Source: Alphaproteobacteria bacterium
GTDB taxonomy: Bacteria > Pseudomonadota > Alphaproteobacteria > UBA9655
Reading direction: 5' to 3'
DNA: 64,000 nucleotides
Assembly (NCBI GenBank): GCA_013815465.1
Contig: JACDGE010000004.1
Span: forward strand, 1-64,000
Within the stretch, counting starts at the first letter, position 1. Each line of letters begins with the position of its first letter. The notes beneath the pieces were generated by a model. The model saw only the letters and a list, made by a program, of their open reading frames with translations. It had not been told where the DNA came from and searched no databases. Positions 31,326-40,378 of the stretch are shown here, piece after piece. Made by a program: the position numbers and the translations under genes.

Positions 31326-31475
31326 AAAATCCTTCTCTATTTTTATATATCATATGCGCGTTTTTTTGAAAGCTGGCTAGGGGGAATCTAAAACTCTAAA
31401 ACACCCCCCTCCTCAAATCGAGAGGACTATGGTAGGGTTGGCTCAGAATGAAGTAAACGATGGAAGATGTGAGTC

Positions 31476-32621
31476 ATGCAACTGACTGTTCTTAAAGAAC
31501 GAAGGCCTTATGAAACGCGGGTCGCGGCCACCCCCGAGACTGTTAAAAAACTGATTGTCTTGGGCTTTCAGGTTGTCGTGGAAAAAGGGGCGGGCGAAAG
31601 CTCTCACTATGTTGATACCGCTTACGAAGAAGCCGGAGCCACGATTGAATCCACCCCCAAAAAAGCACTGGAAAAGGCTAATGTCGTTTTAAAAGTAGGC
31701 CCTCCCATGACAATAGAAGACGGGGGAGAGGACGAAGCCTCTCAACTTCCTGAAGGGGCCCTTCTCTTGGGGATACTGCAACCCTATGCTAAGCAAAGCC
31801 TTCTGGAAGTTTATAACAAACGTAAGGTTACGGCCTTTTCTCTTGAACTTGCGCCGCGGATTACGCGAGCACAAGCCCTAGACGTGTTGTCTTCTCAAAG
31901 CAACCTTGCAGGTTATCGGGCTGTGATTGAAGCGGCCAATAGTTTTGAGCGCGCCTTTCCCATGATGATGACAGCAGCAGGAACCATTGCCCCAGCGCGC
32001 GTTTTAATTCTAGGCGCAGGTGTCGCTGGCTTGCAAGCGGTTGCAACAGCCAAGCGCTTAGGCGCCATCGTGAGTGTCTTTGATGTGCGCGCTGTAGCTA
32101 AAGAGCAAGTAGAAAGCTTAGGCGGAACGTTTGTAGAAGTTGAATCTCAAGAGGCAGGCGAAGCAGCTGGTGGCTACGCGAAAGAAATGAGTGACGATTA
32201 CAAGGCCCGCCAAGCGGCTAAAATTAAGGAAGTGCTTCAAAAATCCGATATTGCCATCACCACTGCCTTGATTCCGGGAAAACCTGCTCCCCGACTTCTC
32301 ACCGCCGATATGGTGAAGGCCATGAAGCCGGGCTCAGTCATCGTGGATCTTGCTGTTGAATCAGGCGGAAACTGTGAAGGAAGTGTGGTAGGCAAAATTG
32401 TTGAGACCAACGGCGTTAAAATTATTGGCTACGCCAATATGCCTGGTCGTATCCCTACGGATGCCAGTGCGGTATATGCGCGTAATCTTTTGAATTTACT
32501 GACTCTTTGTGTGGATAAGGAATCCAAGTCCCTTAAAATCAATTGGGAAGACGAAATCATCCAAGCGATTGCTTTGACCCATGATGGGAAAACCTTACAG
32601 TCTGAGAAAGGAACAAACTAA
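31476..32621 (+). CDS. pntA: NAD(P) transhydrogenase, alpha subunit part 1 (PntAA)
   Basis: Soluble NAD(H)-binding domain I of proton-pumping transhydrogenase, which makes NADPH from NADH using the proton gradient. The 381-residue protein starts [20 protein letters not shown], has the Rossmann motif [18 protein letters not shown], and the mobile loop region with [16 protein letters not shown]. It ends before domain II, as in alphaproteobacterial three-gene systems. The next gene overlaps its stop by one base. Confidence 0.96.
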   Translation: MQLTVLKERRPYETRVAATPETVKKLIVLGFQVVVEKGAGESSHYVDTAYEEAGATIESTPKKALEKANVVLKVGPPMTIEDGGEDEASQLPEGALLLGILQPYAKQSLLEVYNKRKVTAFSLELAPRITRAQALDVLSSQSNLAGYRAVIEAANSFERAFPMMMTAAGTIAPARVLILGAGVAGLQAVATAKRLGAIVSVFDVRAVAKEQVESLGGTFVEVESQEAGEAAGGYAKEMSDDYKARQAAKIKEVLQKSDIAITTALIPGKPAPRLLTADMVKAMKPGSVIVDLAVESGGNCEGSVVGKIVETNGVKIIGYANMPGRIPTDASAVYARNLLNLLTLCVDKESKSLKINWEDEIIQAIALTHDGKTLQSEKGTN

Positions 32622-34393
32622 TGGAAATAATTTCTCCTTTTATCTTAGGATTGACGGTTTTTGTTCTTGCCGTTTTTGTGGGATATTACGTTGTTTGGAA
32701 AGTCACCCCCGCTCTCCATTCTCCCTTAATGTCTGTCACCAACGCGATTTCAAGTGTGATTATTGTGGGGGCAATTCTTGCTGCCGGCTCCGCACAAGAT
32801 TTAGTCACTAAATTTTTTGGTGTTGGGGCGGTCGTCATGGCCTCGATCAATATCTTCGGGGGTGTCGTCGTTACCAGGCGTATGCTGGAGATGTTTAATA
32901 AAAAAAATGCCGAAGGTAAAAATCGTTCAAGATTAGCTTATTGGGTGGCGGAGATCTGCTTTAACGTCGCTATCCTAGTAGGATTTGAAATCTATGGTTT
33001 AAATGCAAACCTCTCAGCCTTAGCCTATCTAGCCTCTTCTGTATGCTTTATTTTGGCTTTACAAGGACTTTCCTCCGCAAAAACATCAGAAGGAGGATTG
33101 AGGGTAGGGGTTTCAGGAATGATATTGGCGGTTGTTGTAACCTTTGCCTCTCCTATGGTAACAAACTATCTAGGGAGCATTACGGGAATTATCGCCGGTG
33201 GTATTATTGGAACCATCATCGCAAAGAAGATTCAAATGACCGCCCTTCCTCAATTGGTCGCTGCCTTTCATAGTTTAGTTGGGCTTGCGGCCGTGTGTGT
33301 GGCAGCTGCCGCACTACTGGAACCTCTGGCCTTTAACATCGGCTCTGTGGGTTCTATTGCGGCTGGTTCTCTCATCGAGATGGGACTTGGTGTTGGGATT
33401 GGTGCTATTACGTTTACGGGTTCGCTCGTGGCGTTTGCCAAACTTCAGGGACTTGTCTCCGGAAATCCACTGATCTTTAAGGGTCAGCATACGATTAATG
33501 CGTTGCTTGGGATTGGCCTTATTGTTTTGCTCATTCTGTTTGCGGCATCAGAGTCACATAATCTGTTTTGGGCCATCACGCTTATTGCGTTTCTATTAGG
33601 ATTTCTGCTGATTTTACCTATTGGCGGAGCGGACATGCCCGTTGTTATTTCCATGTTAAATTCTTATTCTGGATGGGCTGCAGCTGGCATTGGGTTTACC
33701 CTTGGCAACAGCCTTCTCATCATTACGGGAGCCCTCGTGGGCGCATCCGGTGCAATCCTTAGCTATATTATGTGCAAGGGCATGAACCGCTCGATTCTGA
33801 ATATTATCCTGGGTGGCTTTGGAGGAGAAGCCGCTGCCGCGTCTCAAGCAAGCGGCGAGCAGCGTCCCTATAAGGCGGGCAGTGCGGAAGACGCTGCTTT
33901 CATAATGAAAAATGCCCAGTCCGTGATCATCGTTCCTGGCTACGGCATGGCCGTTGCCCAGGCCCAACACGCCTTAAGGGAGATGGCTGATATCTTAGGG
34001 AAAGAAGGGATTGAGGTTCGGTATGCCATTCACCCCGTTGCTGGTCGGATGCCCGGTCATATGAACGTGTTGTTAGCAGAGGCCAATGTGCCTTACGAGA
34101 GCGTGTTAGAGCTAGAGGATATTAACCGTGACTTTGCTCAAACAGATGTTGCCTTTGTGATTGGCGCGAATGACGTGACCAACCCTTCGGCGAAAACAGA
34201 TCCGAAAAGTCCGATCTATGGCATGCCCATTTTAGATGTGGAAAAGGCAAAAACCGTTCTCTTTGTGAAACGCTCCATGTCTCCAGGCTATGCTGGGGTG
34301 GATAATGAGCTCTTCTATCGCGATAACACCCTTATGCTCTTTGGGGATGCGAAAAAGATGTGCGAAGAGATTATTAAGGTGTTGGAGGCATAG
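32621..34393 (+). CDS. pntB: Fused PntAB-PntB transhydrogenase subunit
   Basis: A 590-residue protein that joins two subunits normally separate. Residues 1-95 are Pnt[22 protein letters not shown] and [20 protein letters not shown]. From about residue 128 the protein is Pnt[19 protein letters not shown], the membrane domain, then NADP(H)-binding domain III with [35 protein letters not shown] and [13 protein letters not shown]. Residues about 106-126 form an extra hydrophobic segment at the junction, as TM5 does in single-chain mitochondrial NNT. So the enzyme here is split between domain I (PntAA) and a continuous domain II-III chain. Confidence 0.93.
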   Translation: MEIISPFILGLTVFVLAVFVGYYVVWKVTPALHSPLMSVTNAISSVIIVGAILAAGSAQDLVTKFFGVGAVVMASINIFGGVVVTRRMLEMFNKKNAEGKNRSRLAYWVAEICFNVAILVGFEIYGLNANLSALAYLASSVCFILALQGLSSAKTSEGGLRVGVSGMILAVVVTFASPMVTNYLGSITGIIAGGIIGTIIAKKIQMTALPQLVAAFHSLVGLAAVCVAAAALLEPLAFNIGSVGSIAAGSLIEMGLGVGIGAITFTGSLVAFAKLQGLVSGNPLIFKGQHTINALLGIGLIVLLILFAASESHNLFWAITLIAFLLGFLLILPIGGADMPVVISMLNSYSGWAAAGIGFTLGNSLLIITGALVGASGAILSYIMCKGMNRSILNIILGGFGGEAAAASQASGEQRPYKAGSAEDAAFIMKNAQSVIIVPGYGMAVAQAQHALREMADILGKEGIEVRYAIHPVAGRMPGHMNVLLAEANVPYESVLELEDINRDFAQTDVAFVIGANDVTNPSAKTDPKSPIYGMPILDVEKAKTVLFVKRSMSPGYAGVDNELFYRDNTLMLFGDAKKMCEEIIKVLEA

Positions 34394-34400
34394 AAGCGAC

Positions 34401-34474
34401 TGGAGCGGGTGAAGGGAATCGGACCCTCGTCTGAAGCTTGGGAAGCTACTGCTCTACCATTGAGCTACACCCGC
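34401..34474 (-). tRNA. tRNA-Gly (anticodon CCC)
   Basis: On the minus strand GCGGGTG pairs with CACCCGC as acceptor stem. The D arm reads GCTCAATGGTAGAGC, the anticodon loop TTCCCAA gives CCC, and the T arm is GGGTCCGATTCCC with one change from the usual TTC. The 3' TCCA is encoded (34401-34404). The anticodon stem has one T-T mismatch. It reads GGG codons and lies just after the transhydrogenase genes on the opposite strand. Confidence 0.95.
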
Positions 34475-34782
34475 GATATGCCAGATGTATACGCGACTTT
34501 AAGAGGTTGCGCAAGACTCTCCTCGCGTAAAGAAGGGTTTTAGATATAAGTAAAAGGCACCCAGAGGTGCCATTAAGAGAAGATTTTCTCCATAGAAAGC
34601 CAGTTTTCTTGAAGCGTTCTGAATCAGGACCCCTTCGATGAGGGTTCGTGATGACGACCTTTATTGAGGACTTTGCTCTAACCTACACTTTTAATCACAT
34701 CTTATTTTCCCTCTTGTTAAAATTTGAGCCAATCTTTATAAAACATTAATTGAACGGCACAATAATTAATGAGATTCATAGA
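34475..34782. other. Intergenic stretch after tRNA-Gly
   Basis: A GGCACC/GGTGCC hairpin with a four-base loop lies at 34556-34571. Otherwise I see no gene; the last 70 bases are AT-rich and probably contain the promoter of the next plus-strand gene. Confidence 0.5.
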
Positions 34783-35634
34783 ATGAACAAGCGCCCATTT
34801 CTATTCCTAGCCTGTCTCACTCTCTTATTTCCTATGACCTGCGAAGCCGCCAAAAATGTTGCTGTTGAAGTAACCCCTGCGGTTGGCTACCGCCAAGATA
34901 GTCTCAAATGGACCGCAAATGATAAGAGTTCAGGTCAATGGAAAAACATCAAATTTATTGAATATGGCGCCAAGGCCAAAGCCGTTATTAAAGATCGTTA
35001 TGTATTTAACTTTGATGTTATGGTCGGCAATCTTATTGGTGGTTCCTTTCAAGATAATAACTATTTGAATCCGCTCCTAGCCTCAAGCGTACCGGCGCAA
35101 AAAGGGTCGAGTTTGTCCTTTCGTCCCAACTTTGGTATTGGGTACAAGTTTAAGCCAAAACGATGTTTTGCCCTTGTTTCCCAGTTGGGTTTTTTCTATG
35201 AGCTACTCTATCTTAAAACAAAAAAAGTTAACTCCGGCCCCTTTTCTGAATTGAAGGATACGGTTCAATGGTTTGGGCCTTGGATAGGTCTTGATACAAC
35301 GACGAAGCTAACCCAACGATTGACACTGGATTTAGGTGGAGCTTATCAACTCGCGTTCTATAGGAATAGTGCGACTTGGAATACTCCTTTTATTCAAACC
35401 CAGAATAGGACGAATCAGAAGGCAACAGGGCAGGGCGTGGCAGGACGGGTTCGACTGCAATATGAAGTTGTTAAATCCGTCAGTCTTGGCGGAGAAGCTG
35501 ACATTGCTTGGAAGTGGACAAACAGTGGTCACAGTACGCGAAAATTTGCCGATACACCCACCGTAAAAAATACTCTCACCAAAGTTACAGCGCGTACGTG
35601 GGGAGCACGTTTGGTGCTGACAAAAGCCTTTTGA
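34783..35634 (+). CDS. Outer-membrane beta-barrel protein
   Basis: A 283-residue exported protein. The ATG at 34783 begins MNKRPFLFLACLTL, a good signal peptide ending near CEAAK; a TTG at 34750 would add a poor leader. The mature part alternates polar and hydrophobic residues, has many aromatic residues at strand ends (FELLYLK-like and QLAFYRNS segments), and ends TWGARLVLTKAF with a terminal Phe, all typical of an outer-membrane barrel. I do not recognise the family; it resembles the opacity/autotransporter-barrel type in size. The ribosome site is weak. Confidence 0.65.
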   Translation: MNKRPFLFLACLTLLFPMTCEAAKNVAVEVTPAVGYRQDSLKWTANDKSSGQWKNIKFIEYGAKAKAVIKDRYVFNFDVMVGNLIGGSFQDNNYLNPLLASSVPAQKGSSLSFRPNFGIGYKFKPKRCFALVSQLGFFYELLYLKTKKVNSGPFSELKDTVQWFGPWIGLDTTTKLTQRLTLDLGGAYQLAFYRNSATWNTPFIQTQNRTNQKATGQGVAGRVRLQYEVVKSVSLGGEADIAWKWTNSGHSTRKFADTPTVKNTLTKVTARTWGARLVLTKAF

Positions 35635-35738
35635 TCAGTGCTACAGAATACAGTATTGCAGCGTACAGAAACTCTTAGAATTGAACATATTAGCTCATTT
35701 TCCTTTTTCACTCTGGATTTTGTTAAACTGCAACACTG

Positions 35739-38402
35739 CTAAACTGCATTACTGAGAAGTTGCCGAATAACATACTGCAATATGCCGCCGTGTTTATAGT
35801 ATTCAACTTCATTTTCTGTATCAATCCGACACAAAAGAGGGATCGATTCTTGCGTCCCATCGGGCCGATGAATGCGCGCCGTCATTCCCATCTTGGGATG
35901 AATTTTATGCTCAAGCCCCTCGATATCAAACCTTTCAGACCCCTCTAAATTAAGAGTAAGCCGCGTCAAACCTTCCGTAAAAACAAGAGGAAGAACCCCC
36001 ATACCAATAAGATTACTGCGATGAATGCGCTCAAAGCTTTCAGCAATCACAGCTTTTACACCCAAAAGACGGGGGCCTTTCGCCGCCCAATCGCGGGAGG
36101 ATCCAATCCCATAGTCTTTTCCCGCAATGATCACGAGGGGCGTTTTTTCCTCTTGATAGCGCATGGCCGCATCATAAATAGAAAGGAGTTCTCCGCTCGG
36201 AATATGGCGTGTCACGCCTCCCGTGATGCCCAGTGTCATCTCATTTTGCAGGCGAATGTTAGCAAAGGTACCGCGCATCATGACTTCATGATTTCCTCGC
36301 CGGGCCCCATAAGAGTTAAAGTCCCCGACTTCCACATTATGTTCCAAAAGATACAGCCCCGCTGGACTCTCGACTTTTATACTCCCCGCAGGCGAAATAT
36401 GATCCGTACTGATACTATCCCCTAAAATCGCGAGAGGGCGGGCTCCCTTAATATCTTTAGGAGCAGCAGGGGTTTTCGGCATATCGTCAAAGAAGGGGGG
36501 AGTTTTGACGTAAGTACTCGTGGGCCACCCATAAGTGAGGTCACCCTCAATTTTCAGTTTCTTCCAATCCTCATCTCCTTCAAAAACGTTCGCATACCGT
36601 TTGGTAAACATATCTGGCGTCAGCGAGCTCTGAATCACCGCCTCAATGTCTTTGCTTGAAGGCCAAATATGACGCAAATAAACATCCCGACCTGTCTGAT
36701 CTTGACCCAAAGGATCTTGGGTAAGATCAACAAGCATAGAACCGGCAATGGCATAAGCCACCACAAGAGGAGGAGATGCCAAATAATTCATTTTCACTTG
36801 AGGATGAACCCGTCCCTCAAAGTTTCGGTTACCCGAAAGAACCGCTGCAACGGAGAGATCATTGTCATCAATCGCTTGTGCAATGGGATCAAATAAAGGA
36901 CCTGAATTACCAATACAGGTGGTGCAGCCATATCCCACCAAATTAAAGCCAAGGGCATCAAGGTGTTTTTGGAGCCCTGCTTTTTCATAGTAGTCCGTCA
37001 CAACTTGACTCCCCGGCGCCAAGGACGTTTTGACCCATGGTTTTGTTGTCAAACCCTTTTGCACCGCATTCCGTGCCAGTAGCGCGGCCCCTACCATGAC
37101 CCGCGGATTCGATGTATTGGTACAGCTCGTAATGGCTGCAATCACCACATCACCATGGTTTAAGGTATAAGGTTGATTATTTACAGGGACATCCCGCTTC
37201 CCTTCTCTCTCTTCATGAGCAAGAGTTGAAGCGGCGGATGTCCTAGCGTTTTTAAGCAGAATTTTATCTTGAGGTCGAGTAGGCCCGGCGATGGTCGGCT
37301 CCACGTCACCTAGATTTAACATAACCGTATCTGTAAAGAGGGGCTCTTCTTTCCCGCCCCATAACCCTTGGGCTTTTGCATAAGCTTCGACCAATTTGAC
37401 CCGGTGGGGATCCCTACCCGTAAAATTGAGGTAGGAAATGGTTTCCCCATCTATCGGAAAAATTCCACACGTTGCCCCATATTCAGGCGACATGTTCCCA
37501 ATGGTGGCGCGATCTGCAATGGTGAGGTGCTTCACGCCAGGGCCATAAAACTCCACAAATTTCCCAACAACCCCTTTTGCACGCAACATTTGGGTGATGG
37601 TGAGGACTAGATCCGTGGCCGTCGTTCCTTCCCTCAGGTGGCCATCCAAGCGAAATCCGACCACATCAGGAATGACCATCGAAAAAGGTTGACCGAGCAT
37701 GGCCGCTTCTGCCTCTATGCCGCCCACGCCCCAACCCAGAATCCCCAGACCATTAATCATGGTGGTATGGCTATCTGTTCCCACCAGTGTATCGGGATAG
37801 ACCTCTGTTGTATCCCCTCGCGTGTTTGTCCACACCACTTGACCCAAGTATTCAAGATTCACTTGATGGCAAATCCCTGTACCAGGAGGTACCACTCTGA
37901 AATTATGAAACGCTTTTTGTCCCCACTTTAAAAAGGCATAACGCTCAAAATTTCGTTCAACTTCTCGGTGGACATTGAATTGATAAGCACCCTCCGTTGC
38001 GTATCGATCCACTATGACCGAATGATCAATGATAAGATCGACAGAAGCGAGAGGATTAATGATCGTCGGATCCCCATTCATGCGAAAAATCGCATCGCGC
38101 ATTGCCGCCAAATCCACAACGGCAGGCACACCCGTAAAATCTTGCATCAAGACCCGAGCGGGCGTAAACGCAATTTCTGCTTGAGACGTCCGTGTTTTCA
38201 CCCATTCCGCGAGGGCTTCAATATCCTTTGCTTTGACACTGCGTTCGTCCTGCAATCGCAACATGTTTTCAAGAAGAATTTTTAAGCAATACGGAAGGCG
38301 AGAAATATCCCCGAGGTATTTAGACGCTTTTTCGAGGGAGTAATAGGTATAGTCTTCCCCCTCAACAGTGAGGGTTTCACGCGTTTGAAGGTGGTATGAC
38401 AT
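35739..38402 (-). CDS. acnA: Aconitate hydratase A
   Basis: Iron-sulfur enzyme of the citric acid cycle that interconverts citrate and isocitrate. The 887-residue protein is full length for AcnA/IRP1 type. The cluster Cys are in ITSCTNTSNP and YGCTTCIGNSGP; other family segments are VVGTDSHTTMINGLGILGWGVGG, SGNRNFEGRVHP and GKDYGIGSSRDWAAKG. It is a single gene; the plus-strand barrel gene converges on it. Confidence 0.97.
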   Translation of the reverse strand: MSYHLQTRETLTVEGEDYTYYSLEKASKYLGDISRLPYCLKILLENMLRLQDERSVKAKDIEALAEWVKTRTSQAEIAFTPARVLMQDFTGVPAVVDLAAMRDAIFRMNGDPTIINPLASVDLIIDHSVIVDRYATEGAYQFNVHREVERNFERYAFLKWGQKAFHNFRVVPPGTGICHQVNLEYLGQVVWTNTRGDTTEVYPDTLVGTDSHTTMINGLGILGWGVGGIEAEAAMLGQPFSMVIPDVVGFRLDGHLREGTTATDLVLTITQMLRAKGVVGKFVEFYGPGVKHLTIADRATIGNMSPEYGATCGIFPIDGETISYLNFTGRDPHRVKLVEAYAKAQGLWGGKEEPLFTDTVMLNLGDVEPTIAGPTRPQDKILLKNARTSAASTLAHEEREGKRDVPVNNQPYTLNHGDVVIAAITSCTNTSNPRVMVGAALLARNAVQKGLTTKPWVKTSLAPGSQVVTDYYEKAGLQKHLDALGFNLVGYGCTTCIGNSGPLFDPIAQAIDDNDLSVAAVLSGNRNFEGRVHPQVKMNYLASPPLVVAYAIAGSMLVDLTQDPLGQDQTGRDVYLRHIWPSSKDIEAVIQSSLTPDMFTKRYANVFEGDEDWKKLKIEGDLTYGWPTSTYVKTPPFFDDMPKTPAAPKDIKGARPLAILGDSISTDHISPAGSIKVESPAGLYLLEHNVEVGDFNSYGARRGNHEVMMRGTFANIRLQNEMTLGITGGVTRHIPSGELLSIYDAAMRYQEEKTPLVIIAGKDYGIGSSRDWAAKGPRLLGVKAVIAESFERIHRSNLIGMGVLPLVFTEGLTRLTLNLEGSERFDIEGLEHKIHPKMGMTARIHRPDGTQESIPLLCRIDTENEVEYYKHGGILQYVIRQLLSNAV

Positions 38403-38469
38403 AGGTGGGTTCCCTGTTATTATATGGACTCATTGTACTAAAAATTTGGGTGTTTGGCTAGTACAGCGC

Positions 38470-39642
38470 TCACTGAAGTTCCTGCATCGTTATATGCTCT
38501 GCCGATATTATTTTTTTAACATCGTTTTTGTTCGTAGGTTGGATTTTCATTTGTAAAAAGGTCGCTCCTGGGACTTTAAAGTTGAGCTCTTTTAAATCAA
38601 TAGGGGTATAAGAGCTCGTAATGGGCATGGGATACAAGCTCCGGTCTCCCTGGAATAAAACAATATTTTTTACATAGTACACCCGATCATCCAAATCCTT
38701 TATCGTACTCCAAAGGGTAGGTGCTGCCCCTTTCAGAACAGGAACCGAGAGAGAGTCATTCAAGGCCGTTGCTTGGTATAAAGCAACTTGGCGGGAATCA
38801 GGTGTCGGGAAATTATTTAACAGGACCTGGCCCCGTGCAAACCGGGATGGGGGTGTAAAGTCCCCTGGCATTCCCATAAGATTAGCTTCCCCTTTATAAG
38901 AGCTGCTCTTATAGATTTCTTTATAATTTTGAAATTTTGCATCGAATTTTTTATTAGGCGTTTTATTATCTGCCCGCAAAGAATCATAGTAAGTTGCATT
39001 TTTAAGTTGCCAATCAAAGGAAGGCGCATTGGTCATCACATCTCCTGCCTTCTCATAAATTATTGTTTGGCCATCGATGAATTCGATAACAGCACTTTCC
39101 CCATTTTTATCGCGAATGACAAAATGAATGGGGAGATCTTTTATAAAAATTCCTTCCTTTTCCCTGACCGCCGATTGAACAAGCTGGTGCGAACGAATGA
39201 GATCCAGAGCTTCGGACACTTTTTTTGTTTGGGACAATAGAAAAGCCGCTACATCATAAATCGCCAAAACAGGCTTTTTGTCTGCTTCATCATAGGCTGG
39301 ATAGATGGTCCCGGGGAGGTAAAGAATGGCGACAGAGAGACCTTCCGTATTCATTCCATCGATAATCTTCTCTCCGTTAAAGGCAGCCCGCCCCACGTAC
39401 CCATATTCATTTGTCCACGTTGCCAACTGAGAGGCTGGAATTTTATCCGCATCCAAAACCACATCTGTCGTATTCTCAGCACCAATGAATCCAAGCTTTT
39501 CTTGAAACGCTAGATTAACAAGAAAATCAAGAGTACGAGCTTCAATGTGGTAGCCCCCTTTGTTAATAAAGACATCGCTGCAAGCCAGGGTATGAGAGGG
39601 CACCGAGGTTGTGAGGGCTAACGCAATGATCAGTTTTTTCAT
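38470..39642 (-). CDS. Exported Ntn amide hydrolase (choloylglycine hydrolase/penicillin V acylase family)
   Basis: A 390-residue member of the linear amide C-N hydrolase family. A signal peptide (1-20) ends SHTLA and the next residue is the Cys of CSDVFINKGG, so cleavage would expose the N-terminal nucleophile. Other family residues are EARTLDF (Arg and Asp), an Asn in TNAPSFDWQLKN, and the later Arg in PPSRFARGQ. Members split bile salts, penicillin V or acyl-homoserine lactones. In a Gram-negative periplasm, quorum-signal or host-amide hydrolysis is possible, but substrate cannot be read. It is a single gene with GGAGACTTCTT before the ATG. Confidence 0.88.
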   Translation of the reverse strand: MKKLIIALALTTSVPSHTLACSDVFINKGGYHIEARTLDFLVNLAFQEKLGFIGAENTTDVVLDADKIPASQLATWTNEYGYVGRAAFNGEKIIDGMNTEGLSVAILYLPGTIYPAYDEADKKPVLAIYDVAAFLLSQTKKVSEALDLIRSHQLVQSAVREKEGIFIKDLPIHFVIRDKNGESAVIEFIDGQTIIYEKAGDVMTNAPSFDWQLKNATYYDSLRADNKTPNKKFDAKFQNYKEIYKSSSYKGEANLMGMPGDFTPPSRFARGQVLLNNFPTPDSRQVALYQATALNDSLSVPVLKGAAPTLWSTIKDLDDRVYYVKNIVLFQGDRSLYPMPITSSYTPIDLKELNFKVPGATFLQMKIQPTNKNDVKKIISAEHITMQELQ

Positions 39643-39800
39643 AAGAAGTCTCCTTTTCTGTAGAATGAGGGGAAAAAATTAATAAACAACTAATCAGGTA
39701 GTGTTAAAACCTCCAAATTCGTCATTGCGAGCGGAGCGGACCAAAAATAATACAATACTATATATTGGCTGAACTATAAAATCATTTATACATATTGCCT

Positions 39801-39897
39801 GTAATAACATATTGCATTTTTAATCTTATTTCTATGGAGTTTATTATGGTTTCGAATGCTTTAAATGTTGGTGCAGCATTATTTACACTTGGGCTCT
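39801..39897 (+). pseudogene. Duplicated promoter and leader of the gene at 15012-15794
   Basis: The stretch repeats the upstream region and first codons of the exported-protein gene (15794 leftwards). Both have CATTTTTAATCTTATT before ATG, then TTTATTATGGTTTCGAAT, and the peptides MKFIMVSNTLNIGTALFTLG and MEFIMVSNALNVGAALFTLG differ at only four positions. The match stops at the IS630 remnant, so a paralogous gene was cut off here. Confidence 0.85.
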
Positions 39898-40075
39898 GAT
39901 CTGGCATACTCTCTATATAAAGAGGAATCAATTCCTGACTCATCCATATAGACGATTTTCTCCGAATCTAATGCTTTTAGTTTCGTTAAAAACTCTTGTT
40001 TCTTTTGTTCATTTCTCACTTTGTATAGGGTGGTTTTTTTACGCGTTATACCAAGTTTCAAAGATTTGGAATGTT
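39898..40075 (-). mobile_element. IS630-family transposase fragment
   Basis: A minus-strand frame reads LGITRKKTTLYKVRNEQKKQ followed by IVYMDESGIDSSLYREYARS. This is the middle of an IS630/DDE_3 transposase including the DESG catalytic Asp segment. Both ends of the transposase and any terminal inverted repeats are missing. It was probably the insertion that truncated the leader copy beside it. Confidence 0.82.
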
Positions 40076-40284
40076 TTGTTAACCTGCCTGGTGATTATCC
40101 CTGCACGAAGATTCAGATGGATTATCAAAAGCCTTCTTCAAAGGCAGAGCCTTTTTTATTGAAAACTGAGAAGAAGCGGGACTATAGCATTCCCGTAACT
40201 GCAAAGTCTGAGGAGCCTGAACCTGAAGTGACTAATGAAAAATCAAAAGTCCCTGAAACCCTTAAATCCTTTGAAATCCCCTGA
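40075..40284 (+). pseudogene. C-terminal gene fragment after the IS630 remnant
   Basis: An open frame without its own start encodes about 69 residues, beginning FVNLPGDYPCTKIQMDY and ending with a Glu/Pro/Lys-rich tail (PEPEVTNEKSKVPETL). It could be the 3' end of the gene whose leader lies at 39801-39897, but no homology to the intact paralogue is visible. Confidence 0.4.
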
Positions 40285-40378
40285 ATTTTCTTCAGAAAAC
40301 AGAGAAGCATTGGTGTGATTTAATCATCCTCCTTAAGGTAGTGCATGTATGGAAACATAATTTAAGATCATCCATATC

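Larger units (their letters stand above)
39643..40378. other. Scar region with gene and IS fragments
   Basis: No intact gene is visible in this stretch. It holds a truncated palindromic repeat (GTCATTGCGAGCGGAGCGG near 39721), a copy of a promoter-plus-leader (39801-39897), an IS630 transposase remnant, and the tail of another reading frame, each with its own entry. Confidence 0.7.

Noticed and set aside
36021..36425. 134-residue plus-strand frame
   Set aside because: It is antisense to aconitase with its conserved segments; no ribosome site.
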